From assembly GCF_000002985.6 (NCBI RefSeq), contig NC_003281.10, forward strand, positions 496,001 through 560,000: 64,000 nucleotides of DNA. Reading direction: 5' to 3'. A model generated the notes under the pieces. That model was not told the origin of the DNA, ran no database searches, and saw only the letters and a list, made by a program, of their open reading frames with translations. The DNA is from Caenorhabditis elegans (Eukaryota; Nematoda; Chromadorea; Rhabditida; Rhabditidae). Positions 44,046 to 56,275 of this stretch are shown piece after piece; positions within the stretch are counted from its first letter, which is position 1, and the number at the start of each line of letters is the position of its first letter. A program made the position numbers and the translations under genes.

Positions 44046-44628
44046 GTGAATTTTGCACTTTTTTGTTGGGAATTCTAGATAAAATTTGGTAAATCTGTGG
44101 TAAAAATTTTTTTGAAATTAACAACGCCAATTGCTCTCCAAATTTATTTTTTCAAAAGCTGCCTTAGCTAACGAAAATATGCTTCTTACGTACTACTTTA
44201 TAAAAGTTTTCAATTTTTGTTCACTTTCATGTTTGAGAAATTGAAATTACCAAATGCTCTATGCAGTACCTCAAAAAAATACTAGAGCTATTGAAAATAA
44301 ATTTTAGGCCCAATTTTTTAGGTTACACGTTTACGTTCATGTTCTAGGTTTTAAGAAAAATCAAGTGTTCTGTCAAAATTGACAATCCCATATGCTCTTT
44401 GCAATATTTCGTGAACTACCAAAGCTATTTAATAATTAACTATGTAAATACATATGCGTGTATGTTTATAAAGACTGTAAAATTGATAATAACAAAAAGG
44501 GCAATTGATATTTTGATATTGGAGATGTGTTATCATTGTGGCAAACTATTTTGTGAACCTTGAGCGTTTTTGGTTTTAGCACTTGCTGGAAAATTTTAGA
44601 AAATTTCGATGGAAGCAAAATTTAAAAT

Positions 44629-44801
44629 ATAGCTTTAAAAATCCCTACATCACAATTATTTTTGCTCTCGTGTCGTCATTATTAGCTATTTATTTCTATC
44701 AAATACGCCCCGGGTGCACAGCTAAACCAAAAAACCAATAAAAATTGCCGAGTTTATCTAAACGAAAATCGTTTAAAAACCACTATTTGTTTTTGAATTT
44801 G
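44629..44801. repeat. 173-bp exact direct duplicate, copy 2
   Basis: Second copy of 42826-42998, same orientation, 1803 bp downstream. Confidence 0.9.
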
Positions 44802-44804
44802 TGC

Positions 44805-45005
44805 AATTTGCCGATTTGTCGATTTGCCGGAAATTTTCATTTTCTTCAGATTTGCCGGAAATGTTTAGAGGGATTTTTATAAGACGGAAAAAAGTGTAAA
44901 TGCCAAACACTTTTTGCAATTGCCGTTTTTCGTCAAGTTGGCAAATTGGTAATTTGCGGGTTTGCTGATTTTCCGGCATTTTCCGATTTGTCGGGAATTT
45001 TCTAG
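44805..45005. repeat. GCCGATTTG-type repeat
   Basis: GCAATTTGCCGATTTGTCGA, TTTGCCGGAAATGTTT and GATTTGTCGGGAATTTTC. It abuts the second 173-bp duplicate. Confidence 0.7.
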
Positions 45006-46126
45006 TCAAAATTTCCTCATCTCAATAAATTAAATTCTGCAAACTCTCTCATGTGACTCTTTTCCAACTTCCCACCTGCTGACTCTGAGAAACACCACAC
45101 CTTTCATTACTTCTCACACCCCCACACAGTCGTATATATTGGCTAGAATCACTGTAAACTTGTTATCTTGGTAACGTTTTAGTACTTGTGCTAACCAATG
45201 GAATGCGGAGGACATTAATATAGATTCTTGAAAGACCTTTGACCATGTGGGTGGTGGTTTCATTATGTTTTTAGTTTGAGCTCTATCTGAACGTTACATC
45301 AATTTTAATCATTTTTTCAGTATTTCTTTTTGCGATCATTTTTTTCCATTTATTTTTTTTTCATCCTAGAAATTGGCTAAGATTTAGATTATAAGATTAT
45401 TATTTATGGCTTACTAATTTTCGTTACGTCAAAATTTTTTGCCAAAATGCAGAAAATTGACCTGAGCGCGGTTTAAGAACCAACTATTTATTATAAAAAT
45501 TGTGAATAAAGAAAACTTTTTTCAACCTTCCAACGAATTCAAGAGTTTTCAACATTTTACTGTAGCGCTACTGTAGGCGTAATGTTGGACTACTGTAGTT
45601 TTTGAAAAACAGTGCTTCTGTGCTGCTCATTTTACATTATCGAAAAACACGATCGCAAATTTTCCACAGAATTTATTTTTGATCTACCGTGTTGACATAC
45701 AGTCACAACAAAAACAACAACGGCAAAATGATTAGGTGTTCACTTTTATAGCCACTAATATAAAAAGCGAAATAGCACAATTGAAAAAATTAAAAAAAAA
45801 ACGATTGGAAGCAATTTTAATAGGCAAGAAATAAAACCGTTTGGTGGGGAAAAATGTAATTTTAATTTTTTTTTTCTTCTCTGTATGAATTGCCGCATTC
45901 TAATTGTACTTCGTATTCTTGTTTGTTCCTAGCCACGTTTCTCTTCTTTGAATGTGTACTTTGATCCTTTTTATTGCACTGATTCTACCCCTTTTGCTCT
46001 CACTTGTTGATTATGCAACTTTAAACCCCGATGATAATTTTTATAAACTCTTCATAAACTTTCAGAAATCTCCTGGAAAATTTGCATAATCGGATGAAAC
46101 GGCGGTGTGTTGTGTGACAGGTCCAT

Positions 46127-49100
46127 ATGAAGGCATCAGAAGAAGAAGAGGAAGAAGTTGTGCATAGTGGAGGAGGTTATACATCACCACTAATGTCATC
46201 ACTTTCTGATGCTTATGATGATGGAGAAGAGCATCAGAAGAAGAAGAAAAATTATGGATTGGTTCAAGTGGAAGAAGGTGGACAAGATGTTATTTCCAGT
46301 GTGGAGGAGCTCCTGAAAGCCACTACAGCGTGAGTTTTTTTTCCAAATTTATAGACTTTTCAACAAGGCTCAAAGCAGCGGTGCTCGAATTGCCGGTTTG
46401 CCGATTTGCCGAAATTTTCATTGTCGGCAATTTTTTGGTTTGTCAATTTTTCGAAATTTTTTTCCATTTTTTAAAAAGATATTCTCATAGAATTTGCTTT
46501 CTGTTCATAAAAATGATTTTGCCGATTTAAATTGAAATGCTGAAATTTTCAAAAAAAAATGTGTGAATTCACAAGCAAATTTTGGCAAATCGGAAACTGC
46601 CGGTTTGCCGATTTTCCGGAAAAAAATCGTTTGCCGTCCACTCCCTATTCGAAGCCCATAAAATTGCTCGAAAAACGGTCTTATTTGCACTTTTGATAAT
46701 TTTAAATGGTTTCGAAAAGAAAAAAAATAATATTGAAGCATTTTTATTGACCCTCGGTGACTGTGACTGTGACAAAAACCAATGTTTAAATAATTCTAGA
46801 GCCATATTTTTAGACACAAAATTTACTTAAACGGCTTTTGAGTAGCGGAGTGCAATCAAAACCCCCTTTAAAATAATTATTTTTTTCAGATGGCGCCCGT
46901 ATCCCCTGTTCATAATCTGCTCCATGTCATTCCTCTGGTCTCTATGTGCTCTCAGTGCAATTTCGCCAGCTTTCACTGCTCCGGCCGGCGATGAATGTAC
47001 AGAAAACTGCTCGTTTTACACAATTCAAAACGAATTCAACCTAACCTCCAAGTTTTTTCTCGTTGAGCCCGCTGAATTGACAACTTCTATTTATTTTTTG
47101 GGAAATCTGTTGATTGGACAGCTGTTTGCAGTTGTAGCTGATAGGTGAGATTTTTCAGATTGATTTTTATTTTTAAAAATTCCTATAAAATTTCAGATTT
47201 GGCCGCCGTCCAATTATTATAATATGCCTTCTTCTTACTGGAATTGTGGGTTCTCTAGGATCTCTTGCCCCGAACTTTCCGCTACTTCTTGTCGCAAGAT
47301 TTATACAAGGATCCTGTTATACGGTATGGGAATTTTTGATGTTTTTAGGTGCTCAGGCTTGTCGGGTATGCCCAGGGGTGCGCGGCAATTGCCGTTCGGC
47401 AATCAAGTTTTTGGCAATTTCGGCAATTGCCGATTTCCGCAAATTCACAAAACGGCAATTGCCGAAAGTTTCCAAAGCCGGCAACTGCCGAAATTGCCGA
47501 TTGCAGAAAATTTCCAAACCCTGCAATCGCTGAATTTGCCGATTTCCGGAAAATTTCATTTTCGGCAATGCCGAAATTCCCGGTTGCCAACAATTTCCAA
47601 AACCGGCAAGTGCCCAAGATGCCGATTGCCGGAAATTTTCATTTTTGGCAGTTGCCAAAATTGCCCATGGCCGGAAATTTCCAAATACCGGCAATTTCCA
47701 AAATGGCCGATTTCGGGAAAATCTCATTTTCGGCAATGCCGAAATTGCAGATTGCAGAAAGTTTCCAAAACTGGCAATTGCCGAAATTGCCGATTGCCGG
47801 AACGTTCCTCAGTATGCCTGCCTACCACCTTCTCCTTTTTGCCTTCAACCATAAAATTTAAAAAATCGATATTTTGCAGCCCCTGACAACAGTGAACTAC
47901 GTGTTAAGCGGTGAAAGTATTCCACATCGATCTCAATCATTAACATCAATATTTTTCGGAGTCTCATGGGTATGCGGTTATTGTTTTTTGGCTCCATTAT
48001 CTGTATGGTTTAACACGTGGAGAAGTCTTCAATTGGCAACTGCTCTTCCCAATATTTTAGTCGCTGTGTTTCTGATGGGGTACGTTCAGCGGTGCACGGA
48101 AATCGGAAATTTCCGGTAATCGGCAATTCCGGCAATTGCCGGTTTTGTGAATTTCTGGCAATCGGCAATTTTGACAATAGCCGAAAGAAAATCGACCCAA
48201 AATTTGAAAATTGAATTCCCCGCCAAGATATTCTAAACAATCAAAGTGTCAGTGTCCTATAAAAATTGCTTTCAAATTAAAAATTTAATTTCCCGCAAAT
48301 ATTTTTTGAAAAATTAAAAAGTTGAATTCCTTGCCACTTTTCTGAAAATTTTTAATTACCTATAAAGTCGATGAACCTTGAAATCTTGCGCTGTAAGACC
48401 CAAATTCTTATAGTTTATTTTTTTGATATATTCATTTGGACACAAAAAAGTGGCCCCATTTTTCTAATCGAAAAAGTATGCCATTAAAGGGACGGAGCCT
48501 TAAAAATTAAAAAAAAACCGCCCATTTTCAACAATGATTAAAAAAAAATTTTTCCTGTTTTTTTTGAAAAAAAAAACTCTTAGAGTCGGTTGAAAATTCA
48601 TGCCATTAAAAGGGCGGGGCTTAACGAACCAGAAAAATTTAGTTGTAAAACCGCTATTTTTCTAAAGAACAATCGTACTTTATACAACTTTTCTTAAATT
48701 TTTAAAAATGTTTTCTTTCAGAACGCTCCCGGAAAGTGTCGGCTACTCAATCGAAAAGAAAAACCGGAAAGCTGTTCAAAAATGGATCAAACGAAATGAG
48801 CTGCTCTCCTGTAAAAAGCTCAACTACGATCTCGACATGATTATGGAGAAAACTGAGAAAATTGCCACTTCATCATCGCCGACACCACAAAATCGACTGA
48901 CAATATTTGAAATGATTCGTGAAATTCTGTCGGATCGGGAGATCACACGCCGAATCATCGTCGAGACTTTTCTCTGGATTCTCACTTTTATGACGTACTG
49001 TGCGCTGTCACTTACATCCACATCTGTCGGAAATTCGGATCCGCTGGTGTCGTTTTTGTTTTCGGGAGTCGTCGAGTTGCCTGCCTACCTCTTCATACCG

Positions 49101-50374
49101 ATATGCTTGACGAGGTTAGTTGTTTTGCCGTGGGGCGCACTTGCAGAGTCACGCAAGTTTTTTTGGGGGAAATTCCGATACCCTAGTGTTTATACTTTTC
49201 TGAGAACGCAAAAAATTCGAATTTTTCAAGTTGCTAAATTGACCGAATGACTTCACCATTAATATTTTCGTGGCGGGACCCGATATTTCGTTTTGGAAAA
49301 TATAAAATTTAGAACCCCATTGTAACTATACTTTTCTGAAAGCGCAAGAGGCGCAGAACTGACCGAATGACGTCACAGTTGATACTTTCGTGGTGAGACT
49401 CTAAATTTTAAAATTTCACCAGACGTTGCGTTGCCTGAGTTGTGAAATATCTGGCAACTTGTCATGATTATATTTTTTTCTGAAAGCGCCGACAATTTGC
49501 AATTAAAAATGTATACATTTTCCGAATTGCTTACAAATTGACTGCATGACGTCACCGTGAATATTTTCGTGGTGAGACCCAAAATTTTCGAGCCTATTTG
49601 TGTCTATAGTTTTCTGAAAACACAGAGTATGCGGATTTTGATAATGTGAGAATTTTATGAAAAGTGACTAAACACGTCACTTTTTGTGGGTTTTATGGTA
49701 GGCAGGAACTTTTTTCTCTGCCTGCCTACCTGCCTATTTTTGTATTATTGTAGTGAAATTTAGTTATTCGATTAATCTGTTGGAAGTTTAGTGTGTATTT
49801 GGCTGTCGGTCTCCTTGAAGGCAGGCAAGGTAGGAGTAGGTCGCTTTGAAGGCAGGCAAGCTAGGAGTAGGCCGCCTTGAAGGCAGGCAAGGTAGGAGTA
49901 GGTCGCCTTGAAGGCAGGCAAGGTAGGAGTAGGTCGCCTTGCAGACATGCAAGGCAGGAGTAGGTAACCTCGAAGGCAGGTAATAGAAAAAACTTTCGTA
50001 TCTACGTGTAAACTTGCAGAACAAAACGTCGCCCAACCCGTTTTCTGTGCCATTTTACTGGCTCAATGGCCCTTCTCACAATGTATTTCTTGTCAAACGA
50101 CACATCGCTACACCTCATCATTTGGCTCGTTGCCAAGTTTTGCGCCTCATGCTGTTACATTTTCTGCTTCATCTACGCTGCCGAGCTGTTTCCGACGTGG
50201 TGCCGGTCGTGCTGTATTGGGGTTTGCTCGACATGCTGCAATATTGGAGCAATTGTGGCGCCGCACATTTTTCTGATTGATTCGGCGGCTCCTGGAGCAC
50301 AGTTTTTGGTGCTAGCAGCAGTGGGATTGTTGTGCTCTGGGCTTACGTGGTGCCAGCAGGAGACCAAGGTTTAG
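46127..50374 (+). CDS. SLC22-like (organic ion transporter) MFS protein, 510 aa
   Basis: Six exons: 46127-46329, 46890-47144, 47197-47323, 47880-48079, 48722-49114 and 50020-50374 (TAG). Total 1533 nt in frame. An in-frame TGA four codons before the ATG supports the start. Residues 1-68 are a charged cytosolic tail (EEEEEE). The first membrane segment (PLFIICSMSFLWSLCALSAI) is followed by a Cys-containing loop (DECTENCSFYTIQNEFNL) typical of SLC22. RFGRR (153-157) is the MFS loop 2-3 motif. ESVGYSIEKKNRKAVQKWIK is the long central cytosolic loop. AAELFPTWCR (446-455) with CSTCCNIGAIVAP is the family signature in the second half. Plasma-membrane uniporter or exchanger of organic ions is inferred; the substrate is unknown. 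Introns contain GCCGATT arrays and a 31-bp minisatellite. The C-terminus (CQQETKV) is short for the family. Confidence 0.9.
46377..46646. repeat. GCCGATTTGCC array with MITE-like ends, in intron 1 of the transporter
   Basis: Left edge CAGCGGTGCTCGAATTGCC, right edge TTTGCCGTCCACTCCCTA, roughly inverted, consistent with the CAGGGGTG ends of the hAT MITE family. GCCGGTTTGCCGATTTGCCG inside. Confidence 0.65.
47373..47810. mobile_element. hAT-like MITE with GCCGAAATTGCC array, in intron 3 of the transporter
   Basis: Starts CAGGGGTGCGCGGCAATTGC after GGTATGCC. Ends near AACGTTCCTC before AGTATGCC, so seven of eight flanking bases match. The repeat interior creates long spurious open frames on both strands. 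Confidence 0.65.
48085..48190. repeat. GCCGATT-type repeat in intron 4 of the transporter
   Basis: CAGCGGTGCACGGAAATCGG at the left, then CGGCAATTCCGGCAATTGCC and TGACAATAGCCGAAAG. It begins 5 bp after the donor. Confidence 0.6.
49813..49982. repeat. 31-bp minisatellite (GGCAGGCAAGGTAGGAGTAG)
   Basis: About five and a half copies of CTTGAAGGCAGGCAAGGTAG + GAGTAGGTCGC, 31 bp each, in the last intron of the transporter, ending 37 bp before the last exon. No stop codons occur in most frames, so it generates repetitive open frames on the minus strand. Confidence 0.93.
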
Positions 50375-50515
50375 GGCTTTAATTAATATTATTTGAATTT
50401 TTTTATGATCACCCAGTGACAAAAAAAGAAAAAAAAACGAGTTTTCAGACGTGTATTTGTGTTTTTTTGTAATATTTTGTAATATTTTGTTTTGTGATAA
50501 AAATCCCCAGTTTTG

Positions 50516-50521
50516 AATAAA
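50516..50521 (+). terminator. Poly(A) signal of the SLC22-like gene
   Basis: AATAAA 142 nt after the TAG stop, in a T-rich context. Confidence 0.7.
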
Positions 50522-51384
50522 TTAAATTATTTTTTTCTCCCAATTTTTCTGAAATTTGGAGTGATTATTCTACGTAGGCAGAGTAATGCCTACCCGCCTA
50601 CCTTCAAGGATCTAGCGGAATGACCAAAATAGGCGGTAGGCAAGGTAGGTGCCTGCCTACCCTAAAGCTATTTTTCTAAGCTTTTTGACCTAGAAAATTC
50701 TCCGAATCCCAAAGAGCTCTGAATGAGCTTATGACTAAATATTTCGGCGTCATGAGAAACTGAAGTTCGGTTTTCTCCGTCAGAAGCTGAATTAAAAATA
50801 ATTTTTGTGTGCAGTATAAGTTCAAACAAAAATAGCAGGAAGTTCGACATTTAACTTTTGATCGTTTTTTTACTTTGGCGCAATTTTAAATAATTTAATT
50901 TAACAATTTTTTAACTGAATTGCCAAATTTTAGCTAGAAATTGAATGTTTAATTATCTGAACAAATTGGCTGGAAACTCAAAATTTTATCTTCTACCCAT
51001 TAAATCGACATACTGAAATTTTGCACTGCGAGCAATTTTGAGCAGAGCCCTACTAATACCCAAGTTTTAGTAGGCTCTAACATTCCAAAGTTCTCGAAAT
51101 CCTAAGCCCGACGATCTTTTGTACTACCTGCAAATATGTATATTCCTTTTATTATTCTTTTCTTCTTGGTAGTTTTCCGGTTAATCGGTGTAGAGGGAAG
51201 GCAAGAGGTGTGGAGGGATAGTAAAATACTGAAGATTTGCCCATTTTTCTCCGACTTTAGCCGCCCTTGCCTTTCCGCTTTTGTTAGTTGAAAACGGTGA
51301 ATTAGTCCTTTTTTCGTCTTGTGTTGCCTGGGTCTTGTCTTTTTTGATTTTCTGAAAAGTAGTATATGTAGGATTAAATAAATC

Positions 51385-51678
51385 CAGAAATGCGCTACTT
51401 TTCGGCAATTGCTGAAATTGACGATTGCAGGAAATTTCGAAAACCGGCAATTGCTGGAATTGCCGGTTGTCGGAAATCAAAATTGCCTGAAATATAAACT
51501 TGATAACCGAGAAAGTTACATTAAAACTGTAGAATTCATCAATACGTTCTATAGCGCGGCAATGACCGGTTGCCAAAAATTTCCAAACTGGCAACTACCG
51601 AAATTGCCGATTCCTTAAAATTTCCAAAACCGGCAATTGTCGAAATTGCCCGAAATTTCCGATTGCCGTGCACCCCTG
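51385..51678. mobile_element. hAT-type MITE with GCCGATT interior and exact 8-bp target duplication
   Basis: Flanked by AATAAATC at 51377-51384 and 51679-51686. The left end CAGAAATGCGC and right end GTGCACCCCTG are diverged inverted ends. The interior has CGGCAATTGCTGAAATTGAC and CAATTGTCGAAATTGCCC blocks. This copy ties the GCCGATT arrays to hAT-type insertion. Confidence 0.8.
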
Positions 51679-52151
51679 AATAAATCCTTTATTACTTTTA
51701 AAAAATAATTTTTGAATAATTTAGTCTCATTTCTAGGCTTTTCCATACTTGCCCTATACCTAAAGGCAAGTGTGGAAAGTTAAGGCAAATTAGGTGGTAG
51801 GCAGGCGTTGACCTGGAAAACTGAAAGTTATTCATTTCAATCTAGATTAGGCAATAACTGAACCTATGGTCATTTTGCAATGTTGCCTGTCATCTCTGCA
51901 ACGATGAGATTGCAATCGAAAAATGCGTAAAGATCTGTAATCTCGGTTGATATATTAGCATTATGATAATATAAGCATGTTATATAAGATTTTATGAATT
52001 GAGTCATCATTGCTTTTCAATTTAAAGGAACAAGTTTCCAAGTTAAATTGACGGTTTTTATACTTTTGGAGCCTATATTTCGGTACCCGTGAATTTCCAC
52101 CAATAGTGGATTTTAGAAAATTGTTTAAGAAATGTTGTTCTCGTCTTTTAC

Positions 52152-52332
52152 CGGAGTGTCTTTTTTTGGTTTGATCTACATAGATCTACAAAAAATGCGG
52201 GGAAAGAAACGCAGAGTTCTCAACTGATTTTGCATGGTTAAGAACGTGTGCTGACGTCACATTGTTTTTGGGCCAAAAAATTCCCGCATTTTTTGTAGAT
52301 CAAACCGTAATGGCATAGCCTGACACCACGTG
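52152..52332. mobile_element. Palindromic MITE-like element, copy D
   Basis: GATCTACAAAAAATGCGGGG, TGTGCTGACGTCACATTG and TCCCGCATTTTTTGTAGATC, ending CTGACACCACGTG. Reverse orientation relative to the copy at 1173; the left terminus is eroded. Confidence 0.8.
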
Positions 52333-53589
52333 AATGGCACAAAAATCTGTTGAACCGTGTGAAAGCCTCAATTTCTCATGCAACCCTTTCGTTCCACCTA
52401 AATTGCCTGAAAAGCTGTAAAAATTTGGGGCGAAAATCAGTAGGTGATATTATATCAAAATCAATTTCTAATTAAAACTGACATGCATATTGGCTTCATC
52501 TCCTTTTGTCGGCAGATAAATATACATTCTCAAGTAGACACACCGCCCGTATTCACATATATCTTTTCACTTTTGATCTCTTCTTGTTCTTCATCCCTCA
52601 GGCTTCTGGCATCTCAAGTGATCGAGAATTCGGAATTCAAAGGTTTTTCAAGAGGCTGTAGAAGGAATGAATAATATGCAAATTGTTTTCTTTTACCTCT
52701 CCGTCTCTCATTTTCCCGTACTATTTTGGGTGTGTTGACCGTTCGGATAGTCTGCTCAACTCGAGCGTTGTATATGGTGGGCTCAATGAGCATGCGACTA
52801 TTGTTCTTGCAGTTTTGTATCTACTTTGCTTATGTTTTTGTAATTTAAAAAAAAAGAAAAATGATGTTTTTGGCGGAATTGAATTTGACATCACAGTTTG
52901 CTCATGTCTCAAAACTAGTAGAATTTTTACGAATTTTTTATAAAAACGTCAGATGTGACGAAACAAAATTTTATAACTCATATTGCTCAAGAGCTTAAAA
53001 ATTGCAAATTTCCGCTGTTTTTAGTGTCCTCGACCGCTTTTGTAGAATTTCTTTCCAAATAAAATGGTGTTTTTTTTCTGGCCAAATAAAAACTGACAGC
53101 ACATTTTGCTCTTGGCTGGAAAAATTCAAAAAAATTAAAATTCATTTTTTTTCCAAAAATGTGTAACACTGTTAACTGCTCATTTTTAGGGGTTTTATAA
53201 TAATTTTTGAAAAAGAATTACAATTACCAATATGAAAATAACTGTATAATTTCCAAATTTTTTTTTTCGAAATTTTTTTAACCGTTTTTTATTTGTTTCG
53301 GTGGGTTTTTTCTAGTTTCAATATTAATTTTCTAAAAATATATTTTACATTGGAATTTTAACTTTAGATAATTGCGAAAAAAGTAACGTGTACCCTAGCA
53401 AAATTGTTTTCTCCCGCACTCTCACCTTCGTCCACAATCTCATTAGCATTTCATTGGCGGTTCCGAAAAGGGAGACGGGCGGTAAAAAAGTGCAGGGATT
53501 GGATTAATTCTCCAATTGTCAAGTGGTTTTTCTGTGATGTCCTTTTTTAGATGACCTTTTTATGTTAATTAGGACACATTCCTAGGCTT

Positions 53590-53860
53590 TGGTTGCAGCC
53601 GACAGTTCACTGGTTAGTTGGGGAGTCGCCGACAATTTTCTGGCTGAAAATAAAAAATTAGCATCCAACAGTTCCCTGGTCGGAGAAATAGAAGCCAACA
53701 GTTGACATGTCAAAGAAATAGCTGCCGGAAGTTCCCTGGCCACCAATGGTGGCAGCCGACAGTTCCCTGGGTAGTTGGGGCGTAGACGACAATTTTCTGG
53801 CTTAAAAACTTAGCAGTCGACAGTTCCCTGGCCTCAAGTAGTGGCAGCCGACCTTTTGGT
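53590..53860. repeat. GCCGACAGTTCCCTGG complex repeat
   Basis: Seven or eight CCGACAGTTCCCTGG-like units spaced 30-60 bp. A larger unit (GCAGCCGACAGTTC..CTGG, AGTTGGGG, GACAATTTTCTGGCT) occurs at 53597 and again at 53754, about 157 bp apart. Confidence 0.8.
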
Positions 53861-54544
53861 GGTCAAAAATACTATCAGTTCTATAATAGTTATGGGAAAT
53901 TCCATGGGTTCTCAGTCTTCACTTTGTCCTGCCGTTTACATTCACCTCTTGTTTTCTTTTGTTATGGGTGTTTTTTGTTCCAGTACCTCTGTACCTCTCT
54001 TTATCTTGAAATGTGACACGGTTTGATGGATAGGTTAATAGATTGATGGTATAGGTTAAGTGGAAGGATATTTGTTGGAATTTCGTCGTTGTTTTTGTGT
54101 TAGAATTGGTTCAGTTCTATTGAATGGGGGTACTGTATTCTAGAGATTTTTTGTTCAAGTTTTTGGAATTGAAATTTGGCTTATTATGGAAAAAAAATGT
54201 CCCAAATATTACGAAAACTTAAGCATTTTGTGATAAACTTCTACAAATTCATTCATTTTCCCAGTTTCCACTGAAATGAAACGTGCCATGTTCCCTGAAA
54301 CCCTTATTGTATCATTTCTCAAAAAATTGGCTAATCATGATGAATAAATCAAAAAAGAAAAACGAATCTTAAGCCATAATCCATCTCGTTTTTCAATTTT
54401 CTCATTCAATTTCTCATTTCTTCTCACCTCTTACCCCTCTTCTTCGCCCCCTGCGGCAGGTGGTGGTGGTGTCTGAGGAGACCAGTTTGGTACCCCCCTT
54501 TGCCACGTGGCATTCCAACAATTTTGATCACCATTGTTAATTCG

Positions 54545-54835
54545 TTAGCGTAGGCGTACCTATGCCTATGCCTGCCTTGTCAGAGGGAAGCAGGTAAATG
54601 GTTGAACTGAAGAATGCAATAAGTTTGCAATAAGGTAGACAGGCAGATAGGCAGGCAATAGACACGAGACAGGCACATAGGCAGTCATGATACAGTTATT
54701 AGACAAGGCAAGCAGGTTGGTAGGGAAGCATGTATTTGATGGACAAGTAAGTTAGGCAAGAAGTTTCTTAGGTAGGCACGTTCCTAAGACATGTAGGCAA
54801 GTTGGAGGCAGGTAGGCACGTATCTGGGCCTTCCT
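54545..54835. repeat. GGCAGGTAGGCA low-complexity repeat
   Basis: GGTAGACAGGCAGATAGGCA, GACAGGCACATAGGCAGTCA and GGAGGCAGGTAGGCACGTAT: degenerate units related to the minisatellite at 49813. Confidence 0.7.
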
Positions 54836-55243
54836 GTAACAATAGTGTATTCGGGTTCAAAATACAAGCTACAAAATGAGTGGTGTTCCGATGCTTTTCC
54901 TTTTCCCGTTTGAAACCTTTTTTCAGTACCTCCTAATCTCCTCTTTGTATGTATATTCGCAATTCGCAATTCCGATCCTCCGGTGTTTTCGCCCGTTCGA
55001 ACAGAACAGAACATGATAAATTGTATTGTTTGTTATTGTTTGTCAATCATCTTATTCTCGCCCCCCCCCCCCTCCTCATCCTCATCCTCCTTCAACTGTC
55101 CATTTTCCTCCTACCAAGTATCCCTCCCCAGGAATTTCGATATCTATTCGTTTTAAATTTGAAACTTGATGTTGACTGAAGAACAATATGCCAAAAAGAG
55201 GAAAGTTCTAAAAGTTTTAATTTCTGAACTAGACTAGATCAGG

Positions 55244-55577
55244 GGTAGGCGGCACTTGCCATTCGCCAATTTTTTTTGTCGACAAATTCGGCAAATCGGC
55301 AAATTGCCGATTTTTTTTCTTTTTTAAATTCCGGCTACTTGCCGGTTTGCCGATCTGCCGGAAATTTTCCATTCCGGCAATTAGCTGATTTAACGGAAAT
55401 TTCAATTCCGGCAATTTGCCGGCTTGCCGATTTGCCGAGAATTTTAACTTCCGGCAATTTGCCGATTTGCCGGAAATTTCAATTCCGGCAATTTGCCGGC
55501 TTGCCGAATTGCTGAGAATTTTCAATTCCGGTAATTTGCCGATTTGTCGTAAAAAATCGTTTGTCGCCCACCCATAG
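55244..55577. repeat. GCCGATTTGCC array with CAGGGGTAGGCGG end
   Basis: Starts CAGGGGTAGGCGGCACTTGC and ends TTTGTCGCCCACCCATAG, imperfectly inverted. Between them are many TTTGCCGATTTGCCGGAAAT blocks. Confidence 0.75.
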
Positions 55578-56174
55578 TTTTGCAAAATTTTCCAACAATT
55601 CAAAAATTAGTTTTGCTTTTTTTCTTTTTGACTTTATCAAAAAATTGCCAGCTAAAAGTGGACTTAGTCGTATTCAAGTTTCGTAGTGCCAACATTTTAG
55701 AATTTTATTTCATTTTCTTAGTAACTGATTTTCTTAACCTACATCGAACGCCCAAAAACTTTAAGATTTCAGCTAATTTTAGCTAATTTCTTGCGAAATG
55801 TTAAGTTTTTTGTTCGTCGATTCGCGTTTGTTCTTTTTTTTTCAATTTCTACCTTGCCTTTGCCCTGCATTTTCATATTCACAATCATAAAGTGAGGTTG
55901 AACAGGCTATAAACCATTTTTTTCTTCGAGGAAAAGTTTCATTTTCACTTTTGTGCTTTTCAGTTTTGGTATTAACAAAAAAGACGCTTTTTTATTTTAA
56001 AACCTCTGAATTAAAGAAAAAAATTTGAAATTTTTACGCTTTTTTTTCTGAAACGCAAATTTTCTGAACATTGATAGAATCAAATTTGGTCAAATTGGCC
56101 AACTTGAACAAAATTTGCAATTCAATTTGTAATTTAATTGTCAATTTTGTGATATCTCCTGAGGTTATAAAATC

Positions 56175-56275
56175 ATCATTTACTATATATAAAGCGTTTA
56201 TTCCGTGTGTCTATAGTTTGTAGTCTGTGTAGTCTGTGAAGTTTTGACTTCTGGAGGGATACTGTAGTAGTAGTT
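56175..56275. repeat. Inverted copy of the 37225-37420 repeat
   Basis: ATTTACTATATATAAAGCGT, GTGTGTCTATAGTTTGTAGT and CTGTGAAGTTTTGACTTCTG. Confidence 0.75.

Larger units (their letters stand above)
39466..46126. other. Gene-poor, repeat-rich region
   Basis: No protein gene supported. Contents in order: palindromic element 40061-40220, a moderately GC-rich segment 40440-40840 (possible solo LTR), three degenerate units around GTCGATGCACCATGTTCAC (40865-41260), CGTAAATCTACA arrays (41515-42665), a pair of 173-bp duplicates (42826, 44629), and a GCCGATT repeat (44805). Confidence 0.5.

Noticed and set aside
47224..47886. A 220-codon open frame (and overlapping frames on the other strand)
   Set aside because: It reads out of frame with the transporter exon and through a stop-poor GCCGAAATTGCCG repeat; the splice sites and MFS homology support the intron instead.
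48708..49250. Extension of transporter exon 5 to a stop at 49250
   Set aside because: A GTTAGT donor at 49115 restores the MFS frame into the exon at 50020; sequence beyond the donor is not membrane-like.
49772..50053. Repetitive minus-strand open frames of 80-93 codons
   Set aside because: Produced by the 31-bp minisatellite, which lacks stops; low-complexity output (LACLQG-type repeats).
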